Assembly (NCBI GenBank): GCA_025200525.1 | Contig: CM045762.1 | Coordinates: 120,778,979 to 120,842,978, forward strand | Direction: 5' to 3' | Source of the DNA: Camellia lanceoleosa | Taxonomy: Eukaryota; Streptophyta; Magnoliopsida; Ericales; Theaceae | DNA: 64,000 bases | In this document: positions 10,357 to 22,700 of the stretch, in pieces | Layout of the letters: each line of letters starts with the position of its first letter | Position numbering within the stretch: the first letter of the stretch is position 1 | Position numbers and translations under genes: made by a program | The notes under the pieces: generated by a model | Told to the model about the DNA's origin: nothing | The model's database searches: none | What the model saw: only the letters and a program-made list of their open reading frames with translations

Positions 10357-13300
10357 GTAAATTCTCAATTAATCAATCAACAATTAGATCCTCCATTTCT
10401 TTTAAATTGTTCATTAAGGTTCATTGATTTCAATTGTTCTTGTTATCTCATTTACATTTCTATGTGCCTATGTTATTACTCTATCAAACACAAACGCTTT
10501 ACACACAATTATTTTTTGAATTTTTCTTTAATTGTACTTTAGTTCACATATCCAAACTATTATGAAATTGAGATTGTAATAAGAATGTTTAGCATTAGAG
10601 TATATAATTGTTAGGATAGATACATGAATAGTTTTTCAATACTTTACTTGCTTTTTAGAGAAAAATAGTGAGATTAAAGTGTACCCTACTTTTTAAAGAT
10701 TTATTGAATTGACATATCCTAAATGTGTTGCACATGTGTCTCATATTCGTATCCATACTTCACAGAAAGAAAGGATAAATAAGAAAACATGACGATACTA
10801 AAATTAGATTCATTAGTTAAACAAGCAAGTAAAATTGCGTACAACACTTCAGCATGTAACACTTTTAAGTGTGAAACGGAAAAGCACAACAACATAAACA
10901 ATTTAGTATTGACATTGAAATTAAATTTTTACAAGACCTACTGAAAAACGAAAAGTAAACTAACTACTAGCTTCTTCTTTTTTTGATTGGCAAAAAAGAA
11001 ACTTTATTGATGAAGAATCAAGTACAAAGTACAAACAAAAAACATGAATAAAGAAAAGGGAAGTGCAAAAGCATTACAATGAGCTAAATTATCCCAACTA
11101 GGTTGGCACCAAAAGCCCATCCTATCATTGGCTAACACCCACAGAGTTGGTGAGAAACCAACAAGAAAACAGACCAAACACCACAAGACAGACCTATATG
11201 TCAGCCAACAGCAGGTCACACCAGATTCCATCTCAGCCCTAATTCCTAATCCCTAGCTTTTAAACTAATACCTAATTCCTAAACCATTCTTTAATCTTAT
11301 ATATAATAGGGAGAATTTTGTTTCTCTATGAAGTGCTCACTCCACATTTTTTGTTATCAAGGTGTCAATTTGGCTAAACCACGTTAAACCTTTGTGTTCT
11401 TTCTTTTGTCTTTTCTGTTTCTATTATCTCTCCATATTCAACCTTATTGCCTTATTTCAAAACTCAACTTGTTATCAGAGCCTACCAAACCCTAGGCTTG
11501 TTTCTCTCTAGAGTGCTTTTTCATTCCATCTTTTTTGTTATCAAGGTGTTTTTTTTCCTCTTCCTTGAGTTGACCAATAGTTTGCTGATGTGGTAACTTG
11601 GTAAGCAAACTTTGTGATTTTTACTTATTTCGGGGTTGTTGGTGTGTTCAGTGGCATTATTCTGTGATACGCCAAGTTTTCCGGCTACTTCTCTACCCTT
11701 TAGGGTCCTTGCATTGATGTGGTAAGCACATATTTGGTTATTTTGTTCTTTTGTTCTTGGTAAGCACATATTTGGTAGCATTCTTTATAGGACGTTTTTT
11801 CGGCCTTTCTATTTGTGGTGATTTGCCGTTGCTTTGGCTTTGTTGCTTTCTTTCTCTCGGTTGGTTTCTCTTGCTGCCATCATGACTAATTCCATGCACA
11901 TTTCTTTGTTGCAAGATGTTGATTCCTTGCCTATGTTCTTTGAAGTTGTCATTGAAGAGAGTTATTACAATTGTTGTTGTCTTTTGGCAACTTCATTGTA
12001 GTTGTTTGTAATGATCATTCTATTTTCAAGTTCAAGTTGGACACTTCACTGCAACCGTTCCGTGTTCCAACTTGAGAGGGAGTGTTGGTGATAAAATTAT
12101 ATTGTCAAAGATATCAGAAGATATGGAAGATATCAGAATATATGGAGATCCCATATTTGTGCTTATTATGATTTTTTATATCTTTGATTTATTTCAATTC
12201 CTTAACTGATGGGATTTGATTGTATCGCCCACTCTATATATATGGTGTATCTTGAAAATAAGAGTATTAAGTTGAGTGAATGAAAGACGTAGCCCATAAG
12301 GCTTTGTGTGTGTAGATGTAGGATAATATTGGCCGAACCATGTTAAACCTTTGTATTCTTTCTTTTATCTTTTCTATTTTTATTTTCTCTCCATATTCAA
12401 CCTTATTGCCTTAATACAAAATTCAACTGTGTCACCCAAAAGCACTTCAACCTCCTTATGATTTTGACCATTTTGCACTAAACCCCCTTGCCGTTATTAA
12501 TTTAGTCCAAATTGGTAGAAAATGTTCCACACTCACCAAAACTAAGAGTTGGCAATGAAAAAAAATGTAAGTCAAAGTCAAAATTCAATGTTAAAAGACA
12601 AGAACCAACACAACTTCTCCCCTTCCACATCCGGATTGCCGCCCCATCTCCTCTCTGAGATCCACATTGCCGTCTCCTATCCCTTCAAGGACCACTGCAA
12701 CCACCTTCTCCATCCATCTTATCTCCAATGAAGCGAAGGAACATAACATCAAAGGCTTAGGAACCATTCTTTAGAACCTACAAAATTCAAAACAACAAAT
12801 CTGAGGGACGTTTCTTCAAAACCTATACATAAAATTGTTCTTAATTTCATCTAACAGTTCATCATCCTCAAAAGTTTGTTGTTAAACATAGTATATGTAT
12901 ATAAATATAAATATATATACATTTACATTTATACATATATAATCAAATTAACATTAGGTGATTTAATTGAACTAATTAGGGTTCATTTGCAATTTAATTA
13001 AATTAAATTAACTCTTTTTTCTTTTCTCTTCTTTTCTTTTTTTTTTTTTTTTCCTTTTTTTTCCCTCATGGGAAGTTAATGTTGTATGGTAGAAATTATT
13101 ATTTTTTGATAAATGTTGTTTAAGGCAGAAATTATGTGTACAATAGAAGAGAGAAAGAAAATAAAAGAAGCAAAAAATGAGGCAAAGGTCAGAGGGGTAT
13201 TAAAGTCATTTCACATGTGTCATTAGAGTTCGGGTTGCAATTTGGTCCAAAACCATATGGGGGCTTTCTACCTATATTTGAACCATAGGAGGTAAAGTGC

Positions 13301-13579
13301 TCCAATGCTAAACCAGAAGAGGGGTAAATGAATTTTTCCCTACATAATATAATTCTAAAAATTATAAAATAATATTCTTTACGAATGTAATCTTAGCTAT
13401 ATCCTAATGCTATTTTTTCAAGTTTGGTCAAATCTCTGTCTTTGTATCCTGTGTTTGCATTCATGCTTCATACAGTTATTACTGCATCATTTATGAACGA
13501 ATTGCATAAAAGTGGCGTTTGAGGTGGTTCCAACAATACATAAAAGCCGTAACAATATATCACAGTCTGTTTCAAACAA

Positions 13580-13641
<62 letters not shown>

Positions 13642-16600
13642 GGAGAATATTGACACAGTTGCAGTAACATTTTAACCAACTGCAATTTTTACTTGTTGGT
13701 GGAGACATTTTCTTTAGCTCAATTACTCGCTTTCCGGTCCTAGTATTAAATAGAATCTAAAAAAGCTAATGTGTTTGGGAAGTTGCTAACAAAATTACTT
13801 TTTTGTGAGTGAAAAATGTTGATGTTATTTGGCTTTTTTAGCTGATGACAAACAATTTAGTGGCTTTTTAGATTTTTTTGCAAAAGCTGGCTTTTTTATG
13901 TGTACCCTAAACGGCCACTTAGTCCCATTTACTTGGGGTTGGCTACATGTATTTGTTTCCTTTGGTTAGCCATATTAAATGTCATCATTGGTTATTTGGT
14001 TGGAGCTGAATGCGAGGATCTTTGAGGACTAGTTGGAAAATATTAACACCTTATGTGATAGAGTTAGTTTCTTGTCTTCTTTTTGGGTTTCGGTCTCCTC
14101 TACTTTTAGAGGGTACCATCCCTTTTGATTTCTAGGGATTGGATTGGAGGCTAGCGTGTGACATGTAACTTGTGATATTGTTTTTTGTTGTTCTGCTTTT
14201 CCTGTTTTGGATTCTTGTCCTCTGACTCTCCTGTAATCCCTTTGTTCTCTTTCATGTTAATTCTGTTTTGTTTCCGTTCAAAAAAAAATCCAAGGCAATC
14301 ATATCTTGTTCAATGCCTCAGAGGATGCCCATCTTAGCTTATTTCTTTATTTTGTGTACCCATAACATTCATGAAATTAATTCTTATAGGCACACTAGTT
14401 TGTCTATGTTTCATATTGTGTTGGAATTAGTAAAAGAATAAGAATCCCATGATTGTTGTATCACTGTTTAATAGGCTGATATTATGTCAACACGGTTTAT
14501 TAGGTTGATATTATGTCAATATTTATTTTTATTTCCTATTTTGTAAATCTCTACCTCAGTATATATATATACAAGGTTAGTCATTGATTCAGACTATGCC
14601 ATCATCATATTATTCTTCTCTTCTTGGTATCAGAGCCTAAACTCTAGTTGCATCACACCCATCCCTCCTTTTGTTGGAAACCTCAGGACCTACCCGATAG
14701 GAGCCTGCCCTTCTCTCTTTTCCTCCAAGGCCTGACAGGCCCTCTTTTCTCTTTCTACAAACCCGACAGGCCTTTCTAGCACCTGCCGAGGCCTCCTTCA
14801 TCACCAACCTGACCACTCCTGGTCAGGGTGTTGTCTGGTGAGCTCTCTAGGGTAGTCTGGCTACTTCTCTATCCTCTACTATTGGGCCTGCCCTGCTGCC
14901 TCGCTTCAATGGTAGTAAGGCGATCAAAGTATACCTTCCACCAACACTACTAGGGACATTGTTTTGGTTCTACATCAATATGTCAAATTTCAAAAATTGT
15001 CTTACTTACTAGGATTAGTACACATTATGGAGGGACATTGTTTTGGTTCTACATTAATATGTCAAATTTCAAAAGTTGTCTTACTTACCAAGATTAGTAC
15101 ATATTATGGCTAAGACAGAGGATCACATATTTAATCTTCTTTCCCTATAAAACATCACAAGACGTTAACTTATAATGGATAAGGCTACACTAGCGTGCCA
15201 TTTCCATTAATGGATGAATAACAATGTGGGGTGCCTGGAGGTGTAGTATATGTAGGACATGAACATATATATATATTTGATTGGCACCGGAGTGTCCGGA
15301 TCAAAGCCTGACTAATCCCTATGGGTGCATAGGCCCTCGGCAAGGAGTTTCCTGTAAGTGCACCACAGTTAATTCAAGGGTTTCCTCTGGTCCGATGGCC
15401 CCAAGGAATTGTAAACACCTAAGAGGTTTTGATCCCTGAACCTTGGAGAGAGCACATCCCCAAGACCCAAGGCCTTGCCACTAGGCTAACCCCTTAGGGT
15501 CGTCGGACATGAACATATTTGATGGTAGATTTTGGGGTTAATTACAAAAAAAATCCCAAGGTTTCGTGTGTTTTTCAATTTAAACACTAGAGTTTCAATT
15601 TCGACAAATTAAACCCTGGAGTTTCATCTATGTTTCAATGTGAACTCTCCGTCTCACGTCATCTTCTTCCTTCTCTTAGATTCAAAACCACCTGTTTAAA
15701 CCCTTGTATCTCCCTTGTCGTAACTCCGTTTCGCCTCATTTTCACGTTGTTGGTTTCACCTCATGGCCTAGTTTTCATTCCACCCCTCATACGCCTTGTT
15801 CCACCTCTTTTTGCATGCCGTCGGAACTCTGAAAGTTGGCTAAAAATAAGATTTTTCTCTCTTTTTATTTTTTAGTTTATTTTATTTTATTTTTTCCTTG
15901 CTGCTATCACGACAATATTCTTGGCAGCGGAGAAACAATGGATGATGCTTGATTGGAAACCAAGGCGCCCTGACATGCTCATCGACCCATTTGGTTTTTG
16001 ATTTTTGTGGGTAGTTGTATACTTATCACCCCTTGACAACACCGCCACCATTAAAACCACCACCTCATCTTGCAGATAATGATGGTGAAGCAGCAGCAGC
16101 AGCAGCAGCAGTAGCAAGCCAGGAAGAGGAGTTGCGGAGGAGGAAGAGCAACATCTTAACTGAATTAAGGAAAATTGCTGCATGATATCTAGGTTTTGCA
16201 ACACAATTGACAAATCATATATTGGATTCAGACTTGCATGCTTATGATTAAGAAAAAAGATATATATGTCATGAAATTTATTAGGAAAATACAATGTGTG
16301 GAGCTTTGTGGGTTGAAATAAAAGCCAAATATATTACACATTTTCAAACATATGTTTTTGGATGTCTACTTTGTTTTACAACCAATGGATTTTTCATTTC
16401 TTACTCAGGAGTTGTAGCTCCATCCATGTAATCAATTAGTGTGAGACCTCACTACCATTATGAGTAAAAAATGAAAAATGAAATAGTTTAAAGAATGTAG
16501 ATTATTTTATCAACCCATTTGTTGTTTGATTTTTGTGGGTAGTTGTATACCTATCACCACTTGACGGCATTGCATTGGAGGTTCGGAGGATTAGCACAAC

Positions 16601-16704
16601 AAGCTCAGTGGAAGGGCCATGAAGGAAGAGGAAAAGAGAGAATAATTGTGGAAAGGAAGGAGGAAGGAAGAAGCATGGAGATAGAAGATATAGAAAGAAA
16701 AAAT

Positions 16705-16742
<38 letters not shown>

Positions 16743-19700
16743 ATCTTATTTTTGGCCAACTTTCGGAGCTCCAACAGCATGCAAAAAGAGGTGAAACAAG
16801 GCGTATGAAGAGTGGAATGAAAACTAGGCCATGAGGTAAATCCAATGACGCAAAAACGAGGCAAAATGGAGTTACGATGAGGGAGATACAAGGGTTTGAA
16901 CAGGTTGGTTTAAATCTGAAAGGAATAAGATGAGTGAGAGGGAGATGGACGGAGGGTTTACATTGAAACACGGATGAAACTCTAGGGTTTAATTTGTTGA
17001 AATTGAAACTCTTGGGTTTAAATTGAAAAACACGCGAAACCTTGAGGGTTTTTTTGTAATTAACCCTAGATTTTATGTTGAACATGACATTTATAAAGCA
17101 TGATTATGATTTATCAGCAGAAAGACCCTACATTGGACAGAGTGACGGTTATAATTATATTGAGAAGAAAATGAAACCTACAAAAAAAAAAAAAAAAAAA
17201 AAAAAAAACGCCCAATTAGTACACTTGAAACCTATGAAAGATAAATTAGTATGTCTTTTGTACGGCATGTGTATTTTCTGTTGTCCAAAGATTATTTCAA
17301 AATTGGACTTTTTGCCTAAGGACATGAGGTTGCAAATGAACTAATATGGTTTCTTTACTGAATATATTTTCAGGTCAAGATTAAAATGTGGGTTAATGGT
17401 GCTGAAGGTGAAGAGTTAGGTGGATCAACTGCAAAATTTGGTGCTGATTTGCCCACTGATGCTAAAGACGGCCTAAGGTTGCCTGCTGATTTTGCAAACC
17501 CCTTAAACTGCTGTTCCAGTTCTTCTTCAAAGGTTTAATCTTGTTTTCTTACTTGAGTTTGTTTCTTCTATTTCTTACTTTGTCATGGATTTTATGTGCA
17601 AGTTTATGTTAATATTGAGTATTTCATCACTTTGCTGTTTTGTTGCCAAGGAAATATGAGAAGGGAAAATAAAAATAAATTTTAAGCCAAATAAATAAAT
17701 GTAATGTGCTCACTTTAGTTTATGCTTTGTAATTTTTGAATGATGAGAAACTTATATTCAGCATCAAAATTTATTTTCTTTTAGAACTTATGCTCAGGAG
17801 CCAAACAAAATGTAAGATCCTTATTATTGTTTTGGAATTTGTAATTCATTTGAAAGCCTTATGTTCTTTCATTTTTGAAGGAATTCGTTTTACTCATTGT
17901 ACCTCTTCTTTTCCCTTTTCTTTAATAATATTTGTTTGTTACTGAACCGATAAAAAAAGAGAATCCTTCTGGGAACACAAAGTGTTGTTTTTTGTATTTG
18001 TAATTCATTAGAAACCAAAATGGTGCCTGCAAAGCATTGCGTTCAGTGGTTATATTGTATCTTCCAAGCCTGGTGCAAATAGTCTCCGTTATTGTTTTGC
18101 AGTTATCTGGTTCTATTGCTTTGTCCCCACGTGGTGATTGTGATTTCATGACTAAGGCTGAAGTTGCGCAATCAGGAGGTGCAGCAGAGTTGTTGGTCAT
18201 ACATGATAAAGAAGGTTGTAATATTTGGTACTTTCAAACATATTCCAAACATTTCAGACTGTGTTTATAATGGCTTACATTGGATGATTCTTTGTTGAGT
18301 ATAAATGGCGACATCTTTCTCTTTCATCAACACCTCATTTCTGACCTATTTTCTTCCCCTGTTTTTGTTTTTGTTTTTTTTTTTTTGCCTCATTGTAGAT
18401 CTTTTGGAGATGAGTTGTCGTGAGAAAAACATTGTAAACATCAAAATTCCTGTTGTGATGATAGCGAAGTCAGGAGGAGAGGCTATAAACAAATCCATGA
18501 CAGGTGGAAGGAAAGGTGAGCCCTGAATTTCCTAAAATTTTGTTGAATTACTGAGTTAAACTTACTTCTATATTTGTTTCTGGGTTTGGACTCTTGAAAC
18601 CTTCGAGATAGATGGGAAGCTGTATAAATACGTAGTTGGTAAGGGAGGACAAACGCAAGCTGGTTGATGACTGTAATTGGAAATGGAATAAATAGATTAG
18701 AAAATGAGGGTAATGTGGTTTAAAATGTTGACAGGTAGGATTCTTGATAGAGTCAGATGCTTTCGAAACTTTTCCTTTCACTATTATCTCAGGGATTATT
18801 TTTGGAAAGTATGTCAGGGATTTTGAAAGTGCAGAATTTTGGATTTCGGTTGAGTTATGTCTCAATGATAGATTTAGGAAAGTGTAATCTGCTTTCTTTT
18901 GTAGGGTTCAAAAAGAATTTGGTACAATAACTAAGGAAATTTGTTTGAGTTTTTTTTTTTGCTTTCCTTTTTTAGTTACTTTATCACATGTTGCCATGTA
19001 TTAACACTAAACCGTAATTATTTAACCTATTTTTAATTTAACCACATATTAAATATACGTTACATATATATGGAATCATTTAAAGTGGTGCAATTTTTGT
19101 GATTGATGACTCCAAATTTTAATCAAGTAGGGTAATTTTTGTTAGAAAAGTAGCTTTGGAGCATTGATTTTTGGTTTGAAATCTGAGAGAGAGAGAGAGA
19201 GAGAACTCAGGAGCCTAACACAAAATGTGTGTCATCTTTGTATAACTAACTGTACCAATGAACCTCTATATATATACATAACAGAGAGAAGGGCTAAGTA
19301 TCTTCTCCATCAGTGGAAGGTAAAAAGCTTTGCTGAATCATCACTGTCAGCAACAGTAATTTTTTATTGTAGTTAAAATCAATGTAGTTGAAGAATGGAG
19401 ACAGAATAAGAAGAGAAGAGAGAACGAAGAGTTGCAACAGAAGAGGCACAACCCAAAATTAGGGTTTTTCCCCTCTAATCACATGTGTTTATATTAATGA
19501 GTGCATAAGTACAAATATACCCTCTAACACATAACTTAACACTCCTCCTCAAAGTTGGTGCATAGATATCTCTCGTACTCAACTTTCACACAATGGGATG
19601 AAAAATCTTACTACCTAAACCTTTAGTGAAAACATTCGCTAATTGATCTTCAGATTTCACAAAAGGCATACAAATCATGCCACTGTTCACTTTCTCCTTG

Positions 19701-22700
19701 ATAAAATGTCTATCAATCTCGATGTGCTTAGTCCTATCATGTTGAACCGGATTATGAGCAATGTTAATAGCAGCCTTATTATCACAATACAGCCTTATAG
19801 GTCCACTACTTGTCAATCCTACATCAGCCAATAGAACTTGAAGCCACATAAGCTCACAAATGCCATTTTCCTTGTCCCGATATTCTGCTTCCGCACTTGA
19901 CCTAGCTACAATTGTTTGCTTCTTACTTCGCCAAGTCATAACTTGAAGTAGATCACCTATCATCAACTGCATCAGCCCAATCTGCATTAGCAAAGGCTTC
20001 TAACTTCAAATGACCATGATTAGAGAACAAGATGCCTTTTCCCAGGCTAATTTGAGATACCTCAGGATCCGATTAACTACATCCAAATGCCCTATTCGAG
20101 GGTCATGCATGAATTGGCTTACAACATTGACTACATATGCAATATCCGACCTAGTATGAGAGATATATCAATCTCCCTACAAGCCTCTGATATCTCCATC
20201 ACTACTATTGAGTCTATGATTGGCTTCAATAGGAGAATCTGCCGGTCTACATCCCAACATTCCTACCTCTTCTAGCAGTTCTAAGACATACTTTCTTTGA
20301 GAGATAAAAATGCCCTTATTTGATGTAGCAATCTCAATCCCAAGAAAGTAACATAAAGGATCAAGGTCTTTGATTTCAAACTCCTTGGAAAGTTGAGTTT
20401 TAATCTAAGAGATTTCTTCTGCATTGTTACCAGTCACCACTATGTCATCCACATAGACAATAAGCACAGTGACTTTATCTCCACACCGTTTAATAAACAT
20501 TGTATGATCTGCATGACTCTACTTATATCCAAATCTGAGCATAGCTTTAAGAAACTTGACAAACCAAGCTCTAGGAGATTATTTCAACCTATATAATGCC
20601 TTCTTTAACCGACAAACCTTTCCATTAGTGGTTGAGGAAGTGAACCCTGTAGGAACATCCATATACACCTCTTCTTCTAAATCACCATGAAGAAATGCAT
20701 TATTCACATCCAATTGTTGTAATGGCCATCCTAGATTTGCTGCACAAGAAAAAAGGACACGAATGGAATTCATCTTAGCCACCGAAGCAAAGATCTCTTG
20801 ATAATCAATGCCATAAGTCTGAGTGAACCCTTTACCAACAAATCTCGCCTTATATCTCTCAATGGTCCCATCAGCCTTTTGCTTAATTGTGAACAACCAT
20901 TGGCACCCCACGGGCTGCTTTCTTGATGGTAGAGAAACTAACTCCCAAGTACCATTCTTACTCAGTGTCCTCATCACCTCTTCCATAGTTTCTTTCCACC
21001 GAGGATCATTAAGTGCTTCCTTCCAACCCTGCGGAATTGATCCAGAGGACAAAGAAGAGACAAAGGCACGGTATGATAAGGATAAGGAATCATAGGACAC
21101 AAAATTAGATATAAGACGTTGAGTACAACTTCTAACTCCTTTCCTAATAAAATTAGGAAGATCTGAATCATCAACTTGAACATCACTAGTAGGAAGAGTA
21201 GGAGTAATAACCAAGATATCATTACCTGAAATCTCTGTAGATGGATGAGGAATTGAAGCCAAAGATGGTGATTGGTATGATGGCACATAGGTTGATTGCC
21301 TTTTTGGTCGCCGCGAGTTCTTAAGATCAGACTTGTCCAACCTACTAGACTTCTTTTCAACACACTCATTTGGCTCCCCTCCACAACATGTTTCCTCCCC
21401 CTTATGACAAATGGTAGGAAAGAACATTGGATCTGGAGAAACCATCTCTTCCATAGGAAAAACCTCCCCCTGAAGAGATGAACCACTGAAGAAAGACTCA
21501 GACTCACAAAAAGTAACATCCACAATAACATAGACCTTGCGAGAGTGAGGATCATAGCACTTATAGCCTTTCTGAGTGGGGGAATAGCCAAGGAAAACAT
21601 ACCTTAGAGCCTCGGGATCCAGCTTGCTACGAGTCAGATGAGAAGAATGAACAAAATAGACACAACCAAACACTTTAGGAGAGAGAGATATGGGGTGAAC
21701 AGAAATGCAAGGAAGAAGATCAAGAGGCTGTTGAAACTAGAGAACACTAGAAGGCATGCGATTAATAAGATGTGCAGCAGTAAGAACCGCATCAGCCCAA
21801 AAAGGTTTAGGAACTTGCATAGTGAACATAAGAGCACGAGCGACCTCAAGGAGATGGCGATTTTTGCGTTTGGCAACACCATTCTGTTTAGGGGTACCAA
21901 CACAATGAGTTTGATAAAGAATACCATGTGCTTCAAGGTAGGCCCGAAATTGGCCATCAATATACTCAATACCATTGTCACTTCAGAAAACTTTAATGGG
22001 AGTGGCAAACTAAGTAAGCACCATTTTATGAAATGCTTGAAAGCAAGAAAAAACCTCACTTTTGGTCCGAAGCAAATAATTCCAAGTAACATGAGAATAT
22101 CAATCAACGATAGCTAGACACAGACACAACACGAGAAAGGCCGGCCCCACGCATCAGAATGAATAACCATAAAGGAAACATACTTCTTTTATTTCGAATG
22201 TTATTAGTTCCGGTACATAGACTAAATAATACAATGCAAGCAAAAGTTCCTAGATTCATGGAGATATAGAACAATATATAAGTTATCATGCTTGCATATC
22301 CATCATATGAGTCTCCAACAATTATTCCAATAATTACATATCCGATTTGACCTATGGACGAATATGCAAGCATACGTTTCATGCTTGTTTGAGTAATGGC
22401 AAAGGGTAACAAGAACGTTTATGTTTGGCAAATTCACATGCATCGCAATGAAAATTATTCTTATGACAATCCTTCACTAAACTAGGAAAAAGTTTTTCGA
22501 GAATAAAAATAGAGCGATGTCCTAAACGCCGATGCTACTGATGTAAGAGGGAAAGTGCTGAAGTTGCAGAAGCGCCAGTAATCTGAAGGGCTTGGCAAGA
22601 AGACACTGAAGAAGAAAGCTATAAAAAAAATGTTGTAATTTAGTCATACTTGAGCTTTGTGCATTATTAGCATTTTAGCATGATGTGTTTGTATTTCTCA

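Larger units (their letters stand above)
19368..22620 (-). mobile_element. 5'-truncated Ty1/copia element carrying an ndhB fragment
   Basis: Read on the minus strand from 22620: a GAG-pre-integrase motif ([26 protein letters not shown]), a plastid insert (22190-22402), integrase ([10 protein letters not shown]), an RT beginning [37 protein letters not shown], the RT active site YVDDIVVTG near 20440, and RNase H ([34 protein letters not shown]). Next come a purine tract and a 3' LTR of about 174 bp (19368-19541, starting tgttaagttatgtgttagag on the minus strand). The 5' LTR, gag and protease are missing. In-frame stops are present in integrase and RT. Confidence 0.85.

Noticed and set aside
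10177..10542. A longer frame starting upstream of the SPPL ATG and reading into intron 1
   Set aside because: Its start is not an ATG, it begins with translation of the (GAA)n run, and it reads past the exon 1 donor. The family match begins at the ATG at 10219 and resumes only at 17374.
13468..13708. Minus-strand frames with long Leu or Ile runs
   Set aside because: They are translations of the (TAA)n microsatellite at 13580-13641 and have no other protein features.
15274..15512. tRNA gene suggested by A- and B-box sequences
   Set aside because: No cloverleaf or anticodon stem could be drawn and a SINE body follows. The boxes in the three other SINE copies were rejected as tRNA genes for the same reason.
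16502..17085. Overlapping frames around 16500-17085 on both strands
   Set aside because: They lie in the long inverted repeat of a non-autonomous MULE and include translation of a (GA)n run. No domain is present.
17374..17532. Possible frameshift at the end of SPPL exon 2
   Set aside because: Reading tct tct tca aag before the gtttaa donor gives 53 whole codons and joins exon 3 in frame.
22104..22412. Functional NADH dehydrogenase gene
   Set aside because: Only about 70 internal codons of ndhB are present, framed by copia integrase sequence, with no start, stop or RNA-editing context.
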